Assembly (NCBI RefSeq): GCF_020511155.1
Contig: NZ_CP041216.1
Span: forward strand, 3,038,001-3,102,000
From: Shewanella glacialimarina
GTDB lineage: Bacteria > Pseudomonadota > Gammaproteobacteria > Enterobacterales > Shewanellaceae
Direction of reading: 5' to 3'
Length of the DNA: 64,000 nt
The stretch's first letter is position 1. Each line of letters begins with the position of its first letter. Below the pieces are notes generated by a model. The model was not told the origin of the DNA. It was given only the letters and a program-made list of their open reading frames with translations, and did no database searches. Positions 8,072 to 17,336 of the stretch are shown piece by piece. The translations under genes and the position numbers were made by a program.

Positions 8072-9274
8072 TTAGAGTTTAATGGCTATATCGTGAACCT
8101 GAATGTTATCGGCGGCATCAACGTGTTCAATCATCGCGGTGGCTGTGCCTTCACTCACTTGATCTATCACTATTTCAGTGCGGTTTTTAGTCACAACAGC
8201 GCGCATGATATTAAGACGATCGGGGATGTTTTTTTGCAAAACCAACTGAAATTTGTCACCCAGTTTAACGCCATTTTTACGGCCTAAATTGATAATCACT
8301 CGATCCCCTTGCCTAGCGATAATTTGCCCTAGCAACGGGCGACACTTGAGTGCGTTATCAAGTGACATAACACTTAATTGCAGCTGGCTTGTGATTGCTT
8401 GACCATAGGATGAAGACCAAAAACGCTGGCTGTTTGGCATTACGGTTTCTTGACGTTCAAACTCCCAGGGGGCTGTGGTAGCAAATGTTTGTGACCACAC
8501 CTCTTCACCGCTGATGCCATGATATAGGGTTAGTTCATAGCTAAATTGACGTGAGGGGACTTCATCAACAAAGCCCATAAAACTGCTGGTGTAAGGCTCT
8601 GTCGACATATCAGTAATGTAAGATTTCAATATATATTGGCTATCGGTGATTTCACCAAGCCAACTAGGGATGCTATAGCCTTTGAAATTAACCAGTTCAT
8701 TGGCGGTATCTAAGCGTTCATCAGCATGTACCTTAGCGAAACTAGCGCTTGATTGTTGATTAATGGCTTTACCAAATTGAAGCGTAAAAGCTTTATTAAA
8801 ATCGGATAAATGACCATAACTTAGCTGAGTTCTGTCAGCTATATCTGCCTGCGGTAACATAATAGCCGCCTTTAAGGACTGTGCCTGACACTGCTCTGTT
8901 TCACTTTCATCATCAATATTAAGCGACAAAATAACCGTCATAATATCATTGCTGACTAACTCGCTGAGCAATTCAATATTATTGGCCGCGCCCATTCGTT
9001 GCATTGAAAAGGTATCCTGGGTGAGCGAGCCTTGAGTAATTTGCTGCTGGCTAGAAAAATTAACCCCGCCCCTCAGACTGGCGTAATTCAATGCTTGGTT
9101 AATGGCGTCTTCGCGCGCTTTATCTATATTACCATTCATAACTTTGGCAGTACCTGTCACTTCAATTTGCTCTGCAATTGAATAAGGACTCAATAAAAAA
9201 GGCAATAACATCAAGGCCCGACACCATTTAGGCCACGAGTATTGTGTTAACTTATTATTTAATGCATGTACCAT
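8072..9274 (-). CDS. flgT: Flagellar assembly protein FlgT (H-ring)
   Basis: A 400-residue exported protein with an N-terminal signal ending near residue 35 (PYSIAEQ). The start of the mature domain, IEVTGTAKVMNGNIDKAREDAINQALNYAS, is the typical FlgT N-domain (about 36-125). A middle domain follows (about 130-290), then a C-terminal beta domain (about 320-400) with GDRVIINLGRKNGVKLGDKF. In Vibrio and relatives FlgT builds the periplasmic H-ring around the basal body and helps place the stator, MotX/MotY and outer ring. It is divergent from flgO-flgP, the conserved arrangement in this group. Length and architecture are normal. Confidence 0.88.
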   Translation of the reverse strand: MVHALNNKLTQYSWPKWCRALMLLPFLLSPYSIAEQIEVTGTAKVMNGNIDKAREDAINQALNYASLRGGVNFSSQQQITQGSLTQDTFSMQRMGAANNIELLSELVSNDIMTVILSLNIDDESETEQCQAQSLKAAIMLPQADIADRTQLSYGHLSDFNKAFTLQFGKAINQQSSASFAKVHADERLDTANELVNFKGYSIPSWLGEITDSQYILKSYITDMSTEPYTSSFMGFVDEVPSRQFSYELTLYHGISGEEVWSQTFATTAPWEFERQETVMPNSQRFWSSSYGQAITSQLQLSVMSLDNALKCRPLLGQIIARQGDRVIINLGRKNGVKLGDKFQLVLQKNIPDRLNIMRAVVTKNRTEIVIDQVSEGTATAMIEHVDAADNIQVHDIAIKL

Positions 9275-9631
9275 ATTTCACCCTGCGTCAGATATCTGTC
9301 ACTTGTACCACAAAACAACACGTTACATCGCTGAAATAGCGCTGTCGTGAGTTACTAACAACTTATCAAGCAAAAACTGTGCCCAATCTATCTTTACTTT
9401 CGCTAACGACACTATGACTGACGCCACTATGATTAGCGCTACTATGAATAACGCCGTTACAATTAATGAAACTCTATCTAGTTTAAGTCTACCTAAAACG
9501 GTCTGAGGTTTATTGACTTCAGTTTTATAAGTAAACAGCGCTTTATAAAGGTAAAGAATACTTATCCGATGCCGATATATCAGTATCAATTGAATAATAT
9601 TGTTTTTTAGACAGACGCGAAGGACTCAATC
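9275..9631. promoter_or_regulatory. Divergent flgT / flgO intergenic region
   Basis: About 360 bases must carry promoters for both flgT (minus) and flgO (plus). I could not recognise a convincing sigma-28 or sigma-54 site. The only clear structure is a 15-bp tandem repeat at 9411-9455. An 88-codon frame on the minus strand is judged spurious. Confidence 0.5.
9411..9455. repeat. Three 15-bp tandem repeats upstream of flgO
   Basis: Three adjacent units share ACTATGA at the start and CGC near the end (9411-9425, 9426-9440, 9441-9455). Variation is confined mostly to positions 8-11 and the last base. They lie about 180 bases before flgO. Function unknown: possibly a regulator array or simple slippage. 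Confidence 0.7.
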
Positions 9632-10342
9632 ATGCAGCACAAGCTTTCTATTCTCGCTCTGATGCTAGTCACCATAGGGCTTGCTGGGTGCGGTAATACG
9701 CTTAACCCCGCAGCAAATTTGGACTATGCACAAAATGGCCAACTAGTGGGTTATCAAGACGCTGATGACGTGCACCAGGAAAAACTGGTTTATGATATTA
9801 ATGCGTCGGGTTTAGCGCCCAAGGGACAAATTAATATTTGGGCTGAAAAATTAGTCAATGAGTTGGTGTTACAAAATGATGCCCTGCGTCCTGATCAACC
9901 CTTATTAATTGTTACCCCAGTAATGAGTAGCGACTTTAATCAAACTAATGAGTTAGCACTTCAGCTGCAACAGAGTTTACTGAGCGCATTTCACGCCCAT
10001 GAATTCAATTTAGTTGACCTTAATGTGTCAACGTCACTGCGCGCGACAGAAAAAGGCGAATTAATATTAAGCCGAAACTGGGAACAACTTCCCGCTGACA
10101 TGCCTGTATCTCATGTATTAGTGTCAACATTAAATCTCACCAATGAAGGTGTGAATTTTAATGGCCGTGTGGTGGATATAACCAATAATCGTGTAGTGTC
10201 GGCGGTGCAGTCTTTTGTCGCAGGTCAAAGTTTATCCGGCTATGTTTTGCCAGCCAATAAAATACAAACCCGTGACGGATTAATTTATCGAACCGAAAAT
10301 GTTAAACAGAGTCGCTACACTGTGATAGGAGACAAGCAATGA
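9632..10342 (+). CDS. flgO: Flagellar outer-membrane lipoprotein FlgO
   Basis: A 236-residue lipoprotein with a signal and lipobox LAGC (about Cys20). The body has the FlgO-type fold: LVNELVLQNDALRPDQPLLIVTPVM near 72-97, an oligomeric alpha/beta segment, then VSHVLVSTLNLTNEGVNFNGRVVDITNNRVVSAV. In Vibrio, FlgO and FlgP are outer-membrane proteins needed for full motility and for a stable flagellar base. It overlaps flgP by four bases (ATGA), so the two are translationally coupled. The gene is divergent from flgT, completing the conserved flgT/flgOP locus. Start ATG 9632 follows GAAGGA. Confidence 0.82.
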   Translation: MQHKLSILALMLVTIGLAGCGNTLNPAANLDYAQNGQLVGYQDADDVHQEKLVYDINASGLAPKGQINIWAEKLVNELVLQNDALRPDQPLLIVTPVMSSDFNQTNELALQLQQSLLSAFHAHEFNLVDLNVSTSLRATEKGELILSRNWEQLPADMPVSHVLVSTLNLTNEGVNFNGRVVDITNNRVVSAVQSFVAGQSLSGYVLPANKIQTRDGLIYRTENVKQSRYTVIGDKQ

Positions 10343-10791
10343 AAAATCTAATACTAATTGCAGTGCTAAGCTTTTTAATGCTGGGTTGTACAAGTAATGA
10401 TAAGTATGTGCTATGGGAAACCGAGGCTCCAAGCCACTTTCCTAAAATTTCAGCTATTGGTTATGCACCACTCGCTACCCAACCAAGTAATATTGAAGCA
10501 CATAAAGTATTGATGGCAATGCAAGCATCAAAAGTGGCCGCTTATCGTGAATTAGCAGAACAAGTATATGGGCAGAAGATTGATGCGGTTAGCAATGTCA
10601 GTGAGTGGCTACTGACTAACGATAGCGTTAAATCCTCTGTTAGCGGTATTATTCGTGGTGCAAAAGTGGTTAAAACCTACCCTTCTGGCGACTTTTATGT
10701 CACGGAACTGGAGTTAGATTTTGAACAGGTTTGGCATTTATACGAGCAACAAAACCGCGCCAAACGAATAAAAGAAGTGACTTACTTTTAA
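10339..10791 (+). CDS. flgP: Flagellar lipoprotein FlgP (LPP20 family)
   Basis: A 150-residue lipoprotein with lipobox MLGC (about Cys17). The segment AHKVLMAMQASKVAAYRELAEQVYGQKID at about 55-83 is the LPP20/FlgP signature, followed by SSVSGIIRGAKVVKTYPSGDFYVTELELD. FlgP forms an outer-membrane-associated disc or ring around the flagellar motor in several polar-flagellated bacteria. The start overlaps the flgO stop. A strong terminator follows at 10818. Confidence 0.85.
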   Translation: MKNLILIAVLSFLMLGCTSNDKYVLWETEAPSHFPKISAIGYAPLATQPSNIEAHKVLMAMQASKVAAYRELAEQVYGQKIDAVSNVSEWLLTNDSVKSSVSGIIRGAKVVKTYPSGDFYVTELELDFEQVWHLYEQQNRAKRIKEVTYF

Positions 10792-10817
10792 CCCGAACGC
10801 ACTTAAGTTATTTCAAC

Positions 10818-10855
10818 AAAACAAAACGCCGCGTATTATCGCGGCGTTTTGTTTT
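10818..10855 (+). terminator. Terminator after flgP
   Basis: A perfect 16-bp stem (10818-10833 with 10840-10855) around a TATTAT loop, with the GC-rich core CGCCGCG and a T-rich right arm. It is symmetrical, so it can serve both flgP and the convergent beta-barrel gene. Confidence 0.85.
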
Positions 10856-10897
10856 GAGTAACTGCATTTATAACAACTAAATGATTATCCTCAAAAA

Positions 10898-11875
10898 TTA
10901 AAATTTCACTTTAAATGCCAACGCCGCTGCGGCTTGATTACTGAGTTCTTCGGTTGTTTGTGGCTCGCTTAATTCCATCTCACCACCAAAATAGTAACCA
11001 GTATAGGCATTCAAGCTAACGCTTTGGCTAATTTTCCAACCTGCGCGTAAAAAGCCAACCCACTCTTCAATTTCAATGGTGGTATCATCATTTTCAATTA
11101 AAAAGCGTTCTGTACGACGAGAGCTACCGACACCAAAATCCCAGTCGGTTGAAAGCTGATACGTTAACTCTAAACCCGCAGGGCCACTGAATCCGGCTTG
11201 GAACGGGTTAGCAAGTACCCACTTATCATTAATTTGCCAACGCACCGCAAGATAGGGAACGGTTCGCACCTCAGATATATCATTAAGATAAGCCACACCA
11301 AGACCTAGCATATTGCCAGATTCAAAACGGTACATACCTGAAGCAACTACGCCATAACTTTGAGCATTTGAAGATGATGCGGTGTTGGCATAGGCATATT
11401 GCACTTTAGGTGCAAACATGAACATCCACTGATTATCAGGGCGATAAATCAAAGATAGCCCAGCGCTGTACTGATGAATAGAAGACCAGGGCACAGTATT
11501 AGTTCTTAAGGGAGTTTGCTGGTTAATACGCCAGCCATAGTCAAGATTATCATAACCAATGTTAGCGCCTATCATCCATTGTTTGTTTAATGGCATGGCC
11601 GCGGATAATTTGGCGTTCCATACATCACGCTTTAATTCATTACCATTATTACCTACAGTGGCGGCTTGCGAGCTGGTACGGGCGACATTGAATTCAAAAG
11701 GCGCACGATCTGGTGATGATGTCGATGCTAAAGCACTCATACTTGTTAAGCTTAAACCTGCAACAACGCCTGTCACTAATAAAGGTAGCAAGCTCATTTG
11801 GGATAAATAATCTGGGCTAGATTTATTTGGCTTAAATTGGTTCGGCTGTAAGTTAATGTGAAGTGCAGTAGTCAT
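10898..11875 (-). CDS. Outer-membrane beta-barrel protein (DUF6268-like)
   Basis: An outer-membrane barrel of about 325 residues. Alternating hydrophobic strands continue through the mature part (WMIGANIGYDNL, WMFMFAPKVQYAYA, MLGLGVAYLNDI, WVGFLRAGWKI) and the chain ends in VKF with C-terminal Phe, the usual outer-membrane insertion signal. The N-terminus is unusual: about 30 polar residues precede a signal-like hydrophobic stretch (PLLVTGVVAGLSLTSMSALAS). I place the start at ATG 11875, which has AAAGGA at good spacing, rather than ATG 11884. A start further inside is also possible. It lies downstream of the tetR gene and may belong to the efflux locus, but its cargo is unknown. Confidence 0.65.
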   Translation of the reverse strand: MTTALHINLQPNQFKPNKSSPDYLSQMSLLPLLVTGVVAGLSLTSMSALASTSSPDRAPFEFNVARTSSQAATVGNNGNELKRDVWNAKLSAAMPLNKQWMIGANIGYDNLDYGWRINQQTPLRTNTVPWSSIHQYSAGLSLIYRPDNQWMFMFAPKVQYAYANTASSSNAQSYGVVASGMYRFESGNMLGLGVAYLNDISEVRTVPYLAVRWQINDKWVLANPFQAGFSGPAGLELTYQLSTDWDFGVGSSRRTERFLIENDDTTIEIEEWVGFLRAGWKISQSVSLNAYTGYYFGGEMELSEPQTTEELSNQAAAALAFKVKF

Positions 11876-12055
11876 TAAAAGCATCCTTTCTAGGGTAACA
11901 AGTCGATTGATACTGCCTGAGGACAGTGTGGTATTTAAAATAGTACGAATTGTGCTACAAAGTGGTTCAATATCATCCTATTTTTATAAAATACGATGAT
12001 ATTATTTTATCCTTCACAATATTATTTACAGGCTCTTATTTATAGGCTCAAGTGA

Positions 12056-12694
12056 TTATAGCTTGTGCGCTTTTAAAAACATCATCGCTGTTTCAGTTAA
12101 GTACGCTTGCCTTTTAGACAATAAATCCGCTGTTGGCAGGCCTAATTCTAAACGCATTCTCAACTCACCAAATAACATTAGACTTAATCGTACTGCACTG
12201 TCATGGGGGTTATTAAAATGATATTGGCCATGTTGATTAACCTTTTTGAGGTAACCACTGACTAAATTTAAAATATGTTTTGGGCCAGCATCATAAAAAA
12301 GTGCTGCCACTTCAGGATGAGTATCAACTTGTGCAACACAGGTAGTAAAGACGGTTATAGCCTCTTCTGACGCTATCATGGCACCAAAATGTTGAGCAAA
12401 TGAAGTTAATACACGCTCAGGATCGGTAGCATCCACTAACAAATTTTCAGTCAGTTGATGTACTACACACTTAGATTCTATTGAGGCAACAAAAAGATCA
12501 TCCTTCGAGCCAAAATGAGCATATACAGTCTGCTTTGACACGCCTGCGTGTTTAGCCACTTCATCCATGCTCGTATTTGGAAAGCCCTGATGGCAAAATA
12601 AATCAATAGCCGATTGCAGAATTTGCTCTCGCTTCTGTTCACTTTTAGATAATGTCATTTGATTATTCTGGGTCAATGTTTGTTCTTCTGTCAT
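12056..12694 (-). CDS. TetR/AcrR-family repressor of the adjacent RND pump
   Basis: A protein of about 212 residues with an N-terminal TetR helix-turn-helix (ILQSAIDLFCHQGFPNTSMDEVAKHAGVSKQTVYAHFGSKDDLF, about residues 24-67) and an all-helical ligand domain. ATG 12694 has GGGG just upstream and is preferred over the GTG at 12715. It is divergent from the RND efflux operon, and the intergenic region holds three copies of an 8-bp half-site that fits a TetR dimer. By analogy with AcrR and MexR-type systems it should repress the pump until an inducer binds. The inducer is unknown. Confidence 0.88.
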   Translation of the reverse strand: MTEEQTLTQNNQMTLSKSEQKREQILQSAIDLFCHQGFPNTSMDEVAKHAGVSKQTVYAHFGSKDDLFVASIESKCVVHQLTENLLVDATDPERVLTSFAQHFGAMIASEEAITVFTTCVAQVDTHPEVAALFYDAGPKHILNLVSGYLKKVNQHGQYHFNNPHDSAVRLSLMLFGELRMRLELGLPTADLLSKRQAYLTETAMMFLKAHKL

Positions 12695-12756
12695 CTTTTC
12701 CCCGTATGTTGTCACATCAGCTAAACAGTTAACACTATTTAATCACAAAATGGACT

Positions 12757-12796
12757 GGACAGTCTAGTTCCTTAAAACTAGACTAGGCAGTCTAGT
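12757..12796. promoter_or_regulatory. Probable TetR operator cluster
   Basis: AGTCTAGT at 12761-12768, ACTAGACT at 12777-12784 and AGTCTAGT at 12789-12796 form two inverted repeats that share the middle half-site, with spacers of 8 and 4 bases. A near-match ACTGGAC also abuts the first half-site. The cluster lies between the repressor and pump starts, where binding could control both directions. Confidence 0.75.
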
Positions 12797-12882
12797 TAAC
12801 ACTAACGTTACATCATTAACCTAAACATAGACTTGTTTTATTAACGTGTAATACACGCTCGATAGCATTGGAGAATACAATC

Positions 12883-14013
12883 ATGGAACATAAATCGACC
12901 CGCTCAATGCATCGATATATGGTAGGCCTATTAAGCATATTGCTCGTCAGTAGCTGTGGCTCAGAGGTTAAGCAACATTCAAAGTCTGTTAGTTATCAAA
13001 CGGTAGCAGTCTCAAACATTGTCGCATCCAATTATTATCCACATGAACAAACCTATACCGGTACGATTCGCTCTGCAAACACCACAGGTATTGGTTTTGA
13101 GCTAGCGGGAAAACTCAATGGCATAAATGTCGATAGTGGTAATAGCGTTATTAAAGGGCAAACACTTGCCACACTTGATACAAATTTACTTCAGGCTGAA
13201 AAACAACAACTTGAAGCAAGCCTGCAACAAACAAAAGCTGACCTAGACCTTGCCCAAAGCACCCTAAAACGCACCTTGGCCTTAAAAGATAAAAATTACG
13301 TCTCTGAACAACAATTAGATGAAACCAAGCAACAAGTTAATGGCTTGCAGGCCAACAGCCAAAGATTAAATGCCAGCTTATATGCCACCAATCTTAAAAT
13401 TGAAAAATCCACCTTAACCGCCCCTTTTAACGGCAAAATCAGTAAAAGGCATCACAATGTGGGTGAGGTTATTGGCTTAGGCAGTCCGGTGTTCACCTTA
13501 ATTGGTAATGATCAACAACAGGCATATATTGGTGTACCCATTACGGTGGCACAAGGGTTAGCTAATCAACAACAAGTGCTTGTGCGTGTTGGTGATCAAA
13601 GTCTCAATGGTATCATTGCGGGGATCAGTGCTGAAGTTGATAGCATTACGCGTACAGTGCAGTTACGGATAAGTTTACCCCACGATGCCACTGTGCTTAA
13701 TGGTGAAATAGCCTATCTTGAATACAATCAAAACATCCAAGTTGCCGGCTATTGGGTGCCTATTTCGGCATTAACTGATGGCGTTAGAGGATTGTGGAAC
13801 ATATTTGTATTAAGTAAACAAGCTGACATGAGCGGCAGCAATCACTATGCGATTGAACGTCGTGACGTTGAAATTATCTATACCAATCAAGACCAAGCTT
13901 ATATCAAAGGTGCAATAAGCGCTGACGACACCATTATTGTGGAAGGTTTACATAAGTTAGTGGTAGGTCAGGTTGTGACACCTGTTAAAACCGTGATGGC
14001 GGAGGCATTATGA
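12883..14013 (+). CDS. RND efflux membrane-fusion (periplasmic adaptor) lipoprotein
   Basis: A 376-residue adaptor with a lipobox-like LVSSC after the signal segment. It has the normal HlyD/AcrA layout: barrel-sandwich half (TGIGFELAGKLNGINVDSGNSVIKGQTLATLD), an alpha-hairpin of about 75 residues (LQAEKQQLEASLQQTKADLDLAQ to LYATNLKIEKS), the returning lipoyl half (TLTAPFNGKISKRHHNVGEVIGLGSPVFTL) and beta-barrel domains. It links the inner-membrane pump to an outer-membrane channel, which is not encoded here. ATG 12883 with GGAG nine bases upstream is clearly better than the TTG at 12868. It overlaps the pump gene by four bases. Confidence 0.88.
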   Translation: MEHKSTRSMHRYMVGLLSILLVSSCGSEVKQHSKSVSYQTVAVSNIVASNYYPHEQTYTGTIRSANTTGIGFELAGKLNGINVDSGNSVIKGQTLATLDTNLLQAEKQQLEASLQQTKADLDLAQSTLKRTLALKDKNYVSEQQLDETKQQVNGLQANSQRLNASLYATNLKIEKSTLTAPFNGKISKRHHNVGEVIGLGSPVFTLIGNDQQQAYIGVPITVAQGLANQQQVLVRVGDQSLNGIIAGISAEVDSITRTVQLRISLPHDATVLNGEIAYLEYNQNIQVAGYWVPISALTDGVRGLWNIFVLSKQADMSGSNHYAIERRDVEIIYTNQDQAYIKGAISADDTIIVEGLHKLVVGQVVTPVKTVMAEAL

Positions 14014-17000
14014 TTAAAGCCTTTTTAGAAAACGGTCGACTTACCAGTTTATTTATCGCCCTCCTTCTTGTGGCAGGTCTTGGTGCTATTTCTAGTCTAC
14101 CGCGAACAGAAGATCCGCATATCACCAATCGCTTTGCATCCGTTATAACCCACTACCCGGGCGCTTCAGCTGAACGCGTAGAAGCTCTGGTGACGGAAGA
14201 GTTAGAAACTCAGTTACGTCGCTTAGAAGAGTTAAAGCTGGTTCAGTCTACTTCTCGCCCAGGGATTTCGGTGATTCAACTGGAACTTAAAGACACCATT
14301 ACAGAAACCGATCCTGTATGGTCAAGGGCGCGAGACTTAGTTGCAGACGCCAAACGTTACTTACCCGCACAAGCACAAAACAGCACATTAGATGATCAAT
14401 TTGGTTATGCCAGTACTGCTATTTTAGGTGTTGTGTGGGATGACGACTCGCCAGTAAGAAGTGATATTTTAAATCGCTATGCCAAAGAGTTAGAAAGCCG
14501 AATTAGATTATTATCAGGTACTGATTTTGCCAGACTTTATGGCGCACCAGAAGAAGAAATATTGGTTGAGTTAGATGGCAATAAAATCAGCCAACTTAAA
14601 TTAACGCCCGGCACGATTGCACAAATTCTGACTAATGCTGACAGCAAAATTTCAGCTGGCGAAATCAATAACGATCAATTTCGTGCCTTGGTTGAAGTGT
14701 CTGGTGAGCTCGATTCACAAAGCCGCATTCGCCAAGTACCATTAAAAGTCGACGATGATGGTCAAATCATTCGCTTGGGTGATGTGGCAACCATTAGCAG
14801 GCAATCTAAAACTCCAGCCAGCAGCATTGCATTAATAGATAGTCAGCAAGGCGTGCTGATTGGCGCGACCATGTTAAATAGTCACCGAGTGGATGTGTGG
14901 CAACAACATGTTGCCGACACCATTGAGACTTTTTCAAAAAATTTACCAGCAAACATAAAAGTACAATGGTTATTTGACCAGCAAGGTTACACCAGCGTCC
15001 GTTTAGGTGATTTGGTGATTAATCTGCTGCAAGGTTTTGTCATTATTGTCGCAGTGCTAATGCTCACGCTCGGTCTGCGTAATGCACTTATTGTCGCGTT
15101 ATCTCTGCCATTAACCGCGCTATTTACCTTAGCCTGTATGAAATACACTGGCTTACCTATTCACCAAATGTCAGTTACAGGCTTAGTGGTTGCATTGGGG
15201 ATCATGGTTGATAACGCCATTGTGATTGTTGATGCCATAGCGCAACGACGCCAACAGGGGATGAGTAAACTAGAAGCCGTATCGAAGACTCTGCATCATT
15301 TATGGCTCCCGTTAGCTGGGTCAACCATTACCACCATGCTTGCCTTTGCACCTATTATGCTAATGCCAGGTGCTGCGGGTGAATTTGTTGGCGGCATTGC
15401 TATTTCAGTGATGTTCGCACTTTTAGGTTCATACATTATTTCTCATACGCTTATTGCTGGCCTTGCTGGACGCTTTAGTCGAAGCGAGCCCGCTACGGCA
15501 TGGTATCAACAAGGGATGGCCTTTCCACGGTTGGGGTATGCTTTTAAAGCCAGTTTAGAATTTGCACTAAAGCGACCACTGTTAACCGCATTGTTGGTGG
15601 GTATTTTACCGATAAGTGGTTTTATGGCTGTAGGACAAATGACTGAGCAGTTTTTCCCGCCGTCTGACAGGGATATGTTTCAAATTGAAGTCCATCTTGC
15701 CCCGCAGGTGAGTATTGAAAACACCCGTCAGCAAGTGGATTTAATTGATAAAAAGCTACAACAGATAACTGATATTAGTGAAGTCACCTGGGTTGTGGGC
15801 GGCAATACGCCTTCTTTTTACTACAACCTCACTCAACGTCAACAAGGGGCGACTAATTACGCCCAGGCAATGGTTAAAGCTGCAGACTTTGAAACCGCTA
15901 ATCAATTGATCCCACAGCTACAAAATGAGCTAGACATTGCATTCCCTCAAGCACAAATTTTGGTGCGAAAGTTAGAGCAAGGCCCACCTTTTAATGCGCC
16001 AGTGGAGCTATTAGTCTATGGACCTAATCTTGACACATTAAAAGAAATTGGCGATCAGGTTCGCGCCCTGCTTATTGCTACGCCAGATGTTATTCATACC
16101 CGTGGCACCCTATCACCCGGAGCGCCAAAGTTATGGTTACAGGTCAACGAAGACGCTAGTTTGATAAGCGGCCTTAGCTTGACCGATATTGCCAATCAAG
16201 TGCAAATGGCCACAACCGGTATTATTGGTGGCAGTATTTTAGAACAAACTGAATCTTTACCTATTAGAGTCAGACTTGGCGATAACAGCCGCGAACAAGC
16301 AACCCGCCTAGCCGAGCTTAATCTGGTATCACCTTCAGGCACAGGCATTCCACTGTCGGCATTATCTTATAACGAAATAAGCGTCAGTCGTGGTGCAATA
16401 CCCCGTCGTAACGGTGAGCGGGTCAATACCATTGAAGCCTATATCACCAGTGGTGTATTACCTGCTCAGGTGTTAAATGACGTGAAGCAAAAGTTAGCTG
16501 AGATTAATTTACCCTCGGGTTATCGCATTGAAGTCGGCGGTGAAAGCGCCAAACGAAATGAAGCTGTGGGGAACTTATTATCCAATGTGGTGGTGGTAGT
16601 CACGCTATTGCTGACCACAGTAGTGTTGTCATTTAACTCATTTAGGCTAACCGGTATTATTTTACTCAGCGCCATACAATCGGCCGGACTGGGGTTATTA
16701 GTGGTGTTTGTGTTTGGCTACCCATTTGGTTTTACGGTGATTATTGGTTTATTGGGTTTAATGGGATTAGCCATTAATGCCGCCATTGTGATTCTGGCTG
16801 AACTTGAGGACTTACCTGAGGCCAGACAAGGCAATATGGCATTAATTGTTGATACCGTTAGCAGTTGTGGCCGCCATATTGGATCGACAACCATCACCAC
16901 TATCGGCGGTTTTTTACCGTTAATCATTGCTGGCGGTGGATTTTGGCCACCCTTTGCAATTGCGATAGCGGGCGGAACATTATTAACCACCATGTTGTCA

Positions 17001-17066
17001 CTCATCTGGGTACCTGTGATGTACCGTTTACTTATGAAACCAAAATCTAGCCAGCTCTCTCTGTGA
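14010..17066 (+). CDS. RND efflux transporter permease (HAE1/AcrB family)
   Basis: A 1018-residue inner-membrane pump with two six-helix repeats and two large periplasmic loops. The TM4 motif ALGIMVDNAIVIVDAI places Asp401 where AcrB has its first proton-relay Asp, but the second is Asn402. In TM10 the motif GLAINAAIVILAE has Asn923 where AcrB has the relay Lys. Such changes occur in other RND subgroups, so the pump can be functional with a different relay. It exports drugs or other amphiphiles with the adaptor encoded just upstream. Repression by the divergent TetR protein is likely. Substrate cannot be read from sequence. Confidence 0.9.
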   Translation: MIKAFLENGRLTSLFIALLLVAGLGAISSLPRTEDPHITNRFASVITHYPGASAERVEALVTEELETQLRRLEELKLVQSTSRPGISVIQLELKDTITETDPVWSRARDLVADAKRYLPAQAQNSTLDDQFGYASTAILGVVWDDDSPVRSDILNRYAKELESRIRLLSGTDFARLYGAPEEEILVELDGNKISQLKLTPGTIAQILTNADSKISAGEINNDQFRALVEVSGELDSQSRIRQVPLKVDDDGQIIRLGDVATISRQSKTPASSIALIDSQQGVLIGATMLNSHRVDVWQQHVADTIETFSKNLPANIKVQWLFDQQGYTSVRLGDLVINLLQGFVIIVAVLMLTLGLRNALIVALSLPLTALFTLACMKYTGLPIHQMSVTGLVVALGIMVDNAIVIVDAIAQRRQQGMSKLEAVSKTLHHLWLPLAGSTITTMLAFAPIMLMPGAAGEFVGGIAISVMFALLGSYIISHTLIAGLAGRFSRSEPATAWYQQGMAFPRLGYAFKASLEFALKRPLLTALLVGILPISGFMAVGQMTEQFFPPSDRDMFQIEVHLAPQVSIENTRQQVDLIDKKLQQITDISEVTWVVGGNTPSFYYNLTQRQQGATNYAQAMVKAADFETANQLIPQLQNELDIAFPQAQILVRKLEQGPPFNAPVELLVYGPNLDTLKEIGDQVRALLIATPDVIHTRGTLSPGAPKLWLQVNEDASLISGLSLTDIANQVQMATTGIIGGSILEQTESLPIRVRLGDNSREQATRLAELNLVSPSGTGIPLSALSYNEISVSRGAIPRRNGERVNTIEAYITSGVLPAQVLNDVKQKLAEINLPSGYRIEVGGESAKRNEAVGNLLSNVVVVVTLLLTTVVLSFNSFRLTGIILLSAIQSAGLGLLVVFVFGYPFGFTVIIGLLGLMGLAINAAIVILAELEDLPEARQGNMALIVDTVSSCGRHIGSTTITTIGGFLPLIIAGGGFWPPFAIAIAGGTLLTTMLSLIWVPVMYRLLMKPKSSQLSL

Positions 17067-17138
17067 GAATTAAATGAATCAGTGACAAATATAAACCACT
17101 TTGCATTAGGCAGCATGGGGACTAAATAAATTATCATT

Positions 17139-17171
17139 AAAAAAGCCGCTTTATCACTAAAGCGGCTTTTT
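17139..17171. terminator. Bidirectional terminator between RND pump and cydX
   Basis: A 14-bp stem, AAAAAGCCGCTTTA with TAAAGCGGCTTTTT, and a TCAC loop between two convergent operons. Confidence 0.88.
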
Positions 17172-17210
17172 ATGTTAATAACCTACATTTTATAAAACTA
17201 GGGCTAGCAA

Positions 17211-17321
17211 TTACTCTTCGGCATTACGGTCCATGTTTTCAGTATTTTCAAGCCATAACGCATTGATGATACCGAAGGAACAAGCAAGCAACACACCTAA
17301 AATCCACGCAAAATACCACAT
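17211..17321 (-). CDS. cydX: Cytochrome bd oxidase small subunit CydX
   Basis: A 36-residue single-pass membrane peptide beginning MWYFAWILGVLLACSFGI and continuing INALWLENTEN, the exact pattern of CydX/YbgT. It stabilises the heme centres of the CydAB quinol oxidase in the inner membrane. AGGAG lies upstream of ATG 17321, about 15 bases after the cydB stop, so it is the third gene of the cyd operon. Length and sequence are typical. Confidence 0.93.
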   Translation of the reverse strand: MWYFAWILGVLLACSFGIINALWLENTENMDRNAEE

Positions 17322-17336
17322 AGATGATGACTCCTA

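Noticed and set aside
8039..8287. 82-codon plus-strand frame at the flgT 3' end
   Set aside because: It starts in the flgT terminator loop and is antisense to flgT.
9323..9589. 88-codon minus-strand frame with one hydrophobic stretch upstream of flgT
   Set aside because: It covers the divergent promoter region, includes the 15-bp repeat, has no clear ribosome site and no recognised family.
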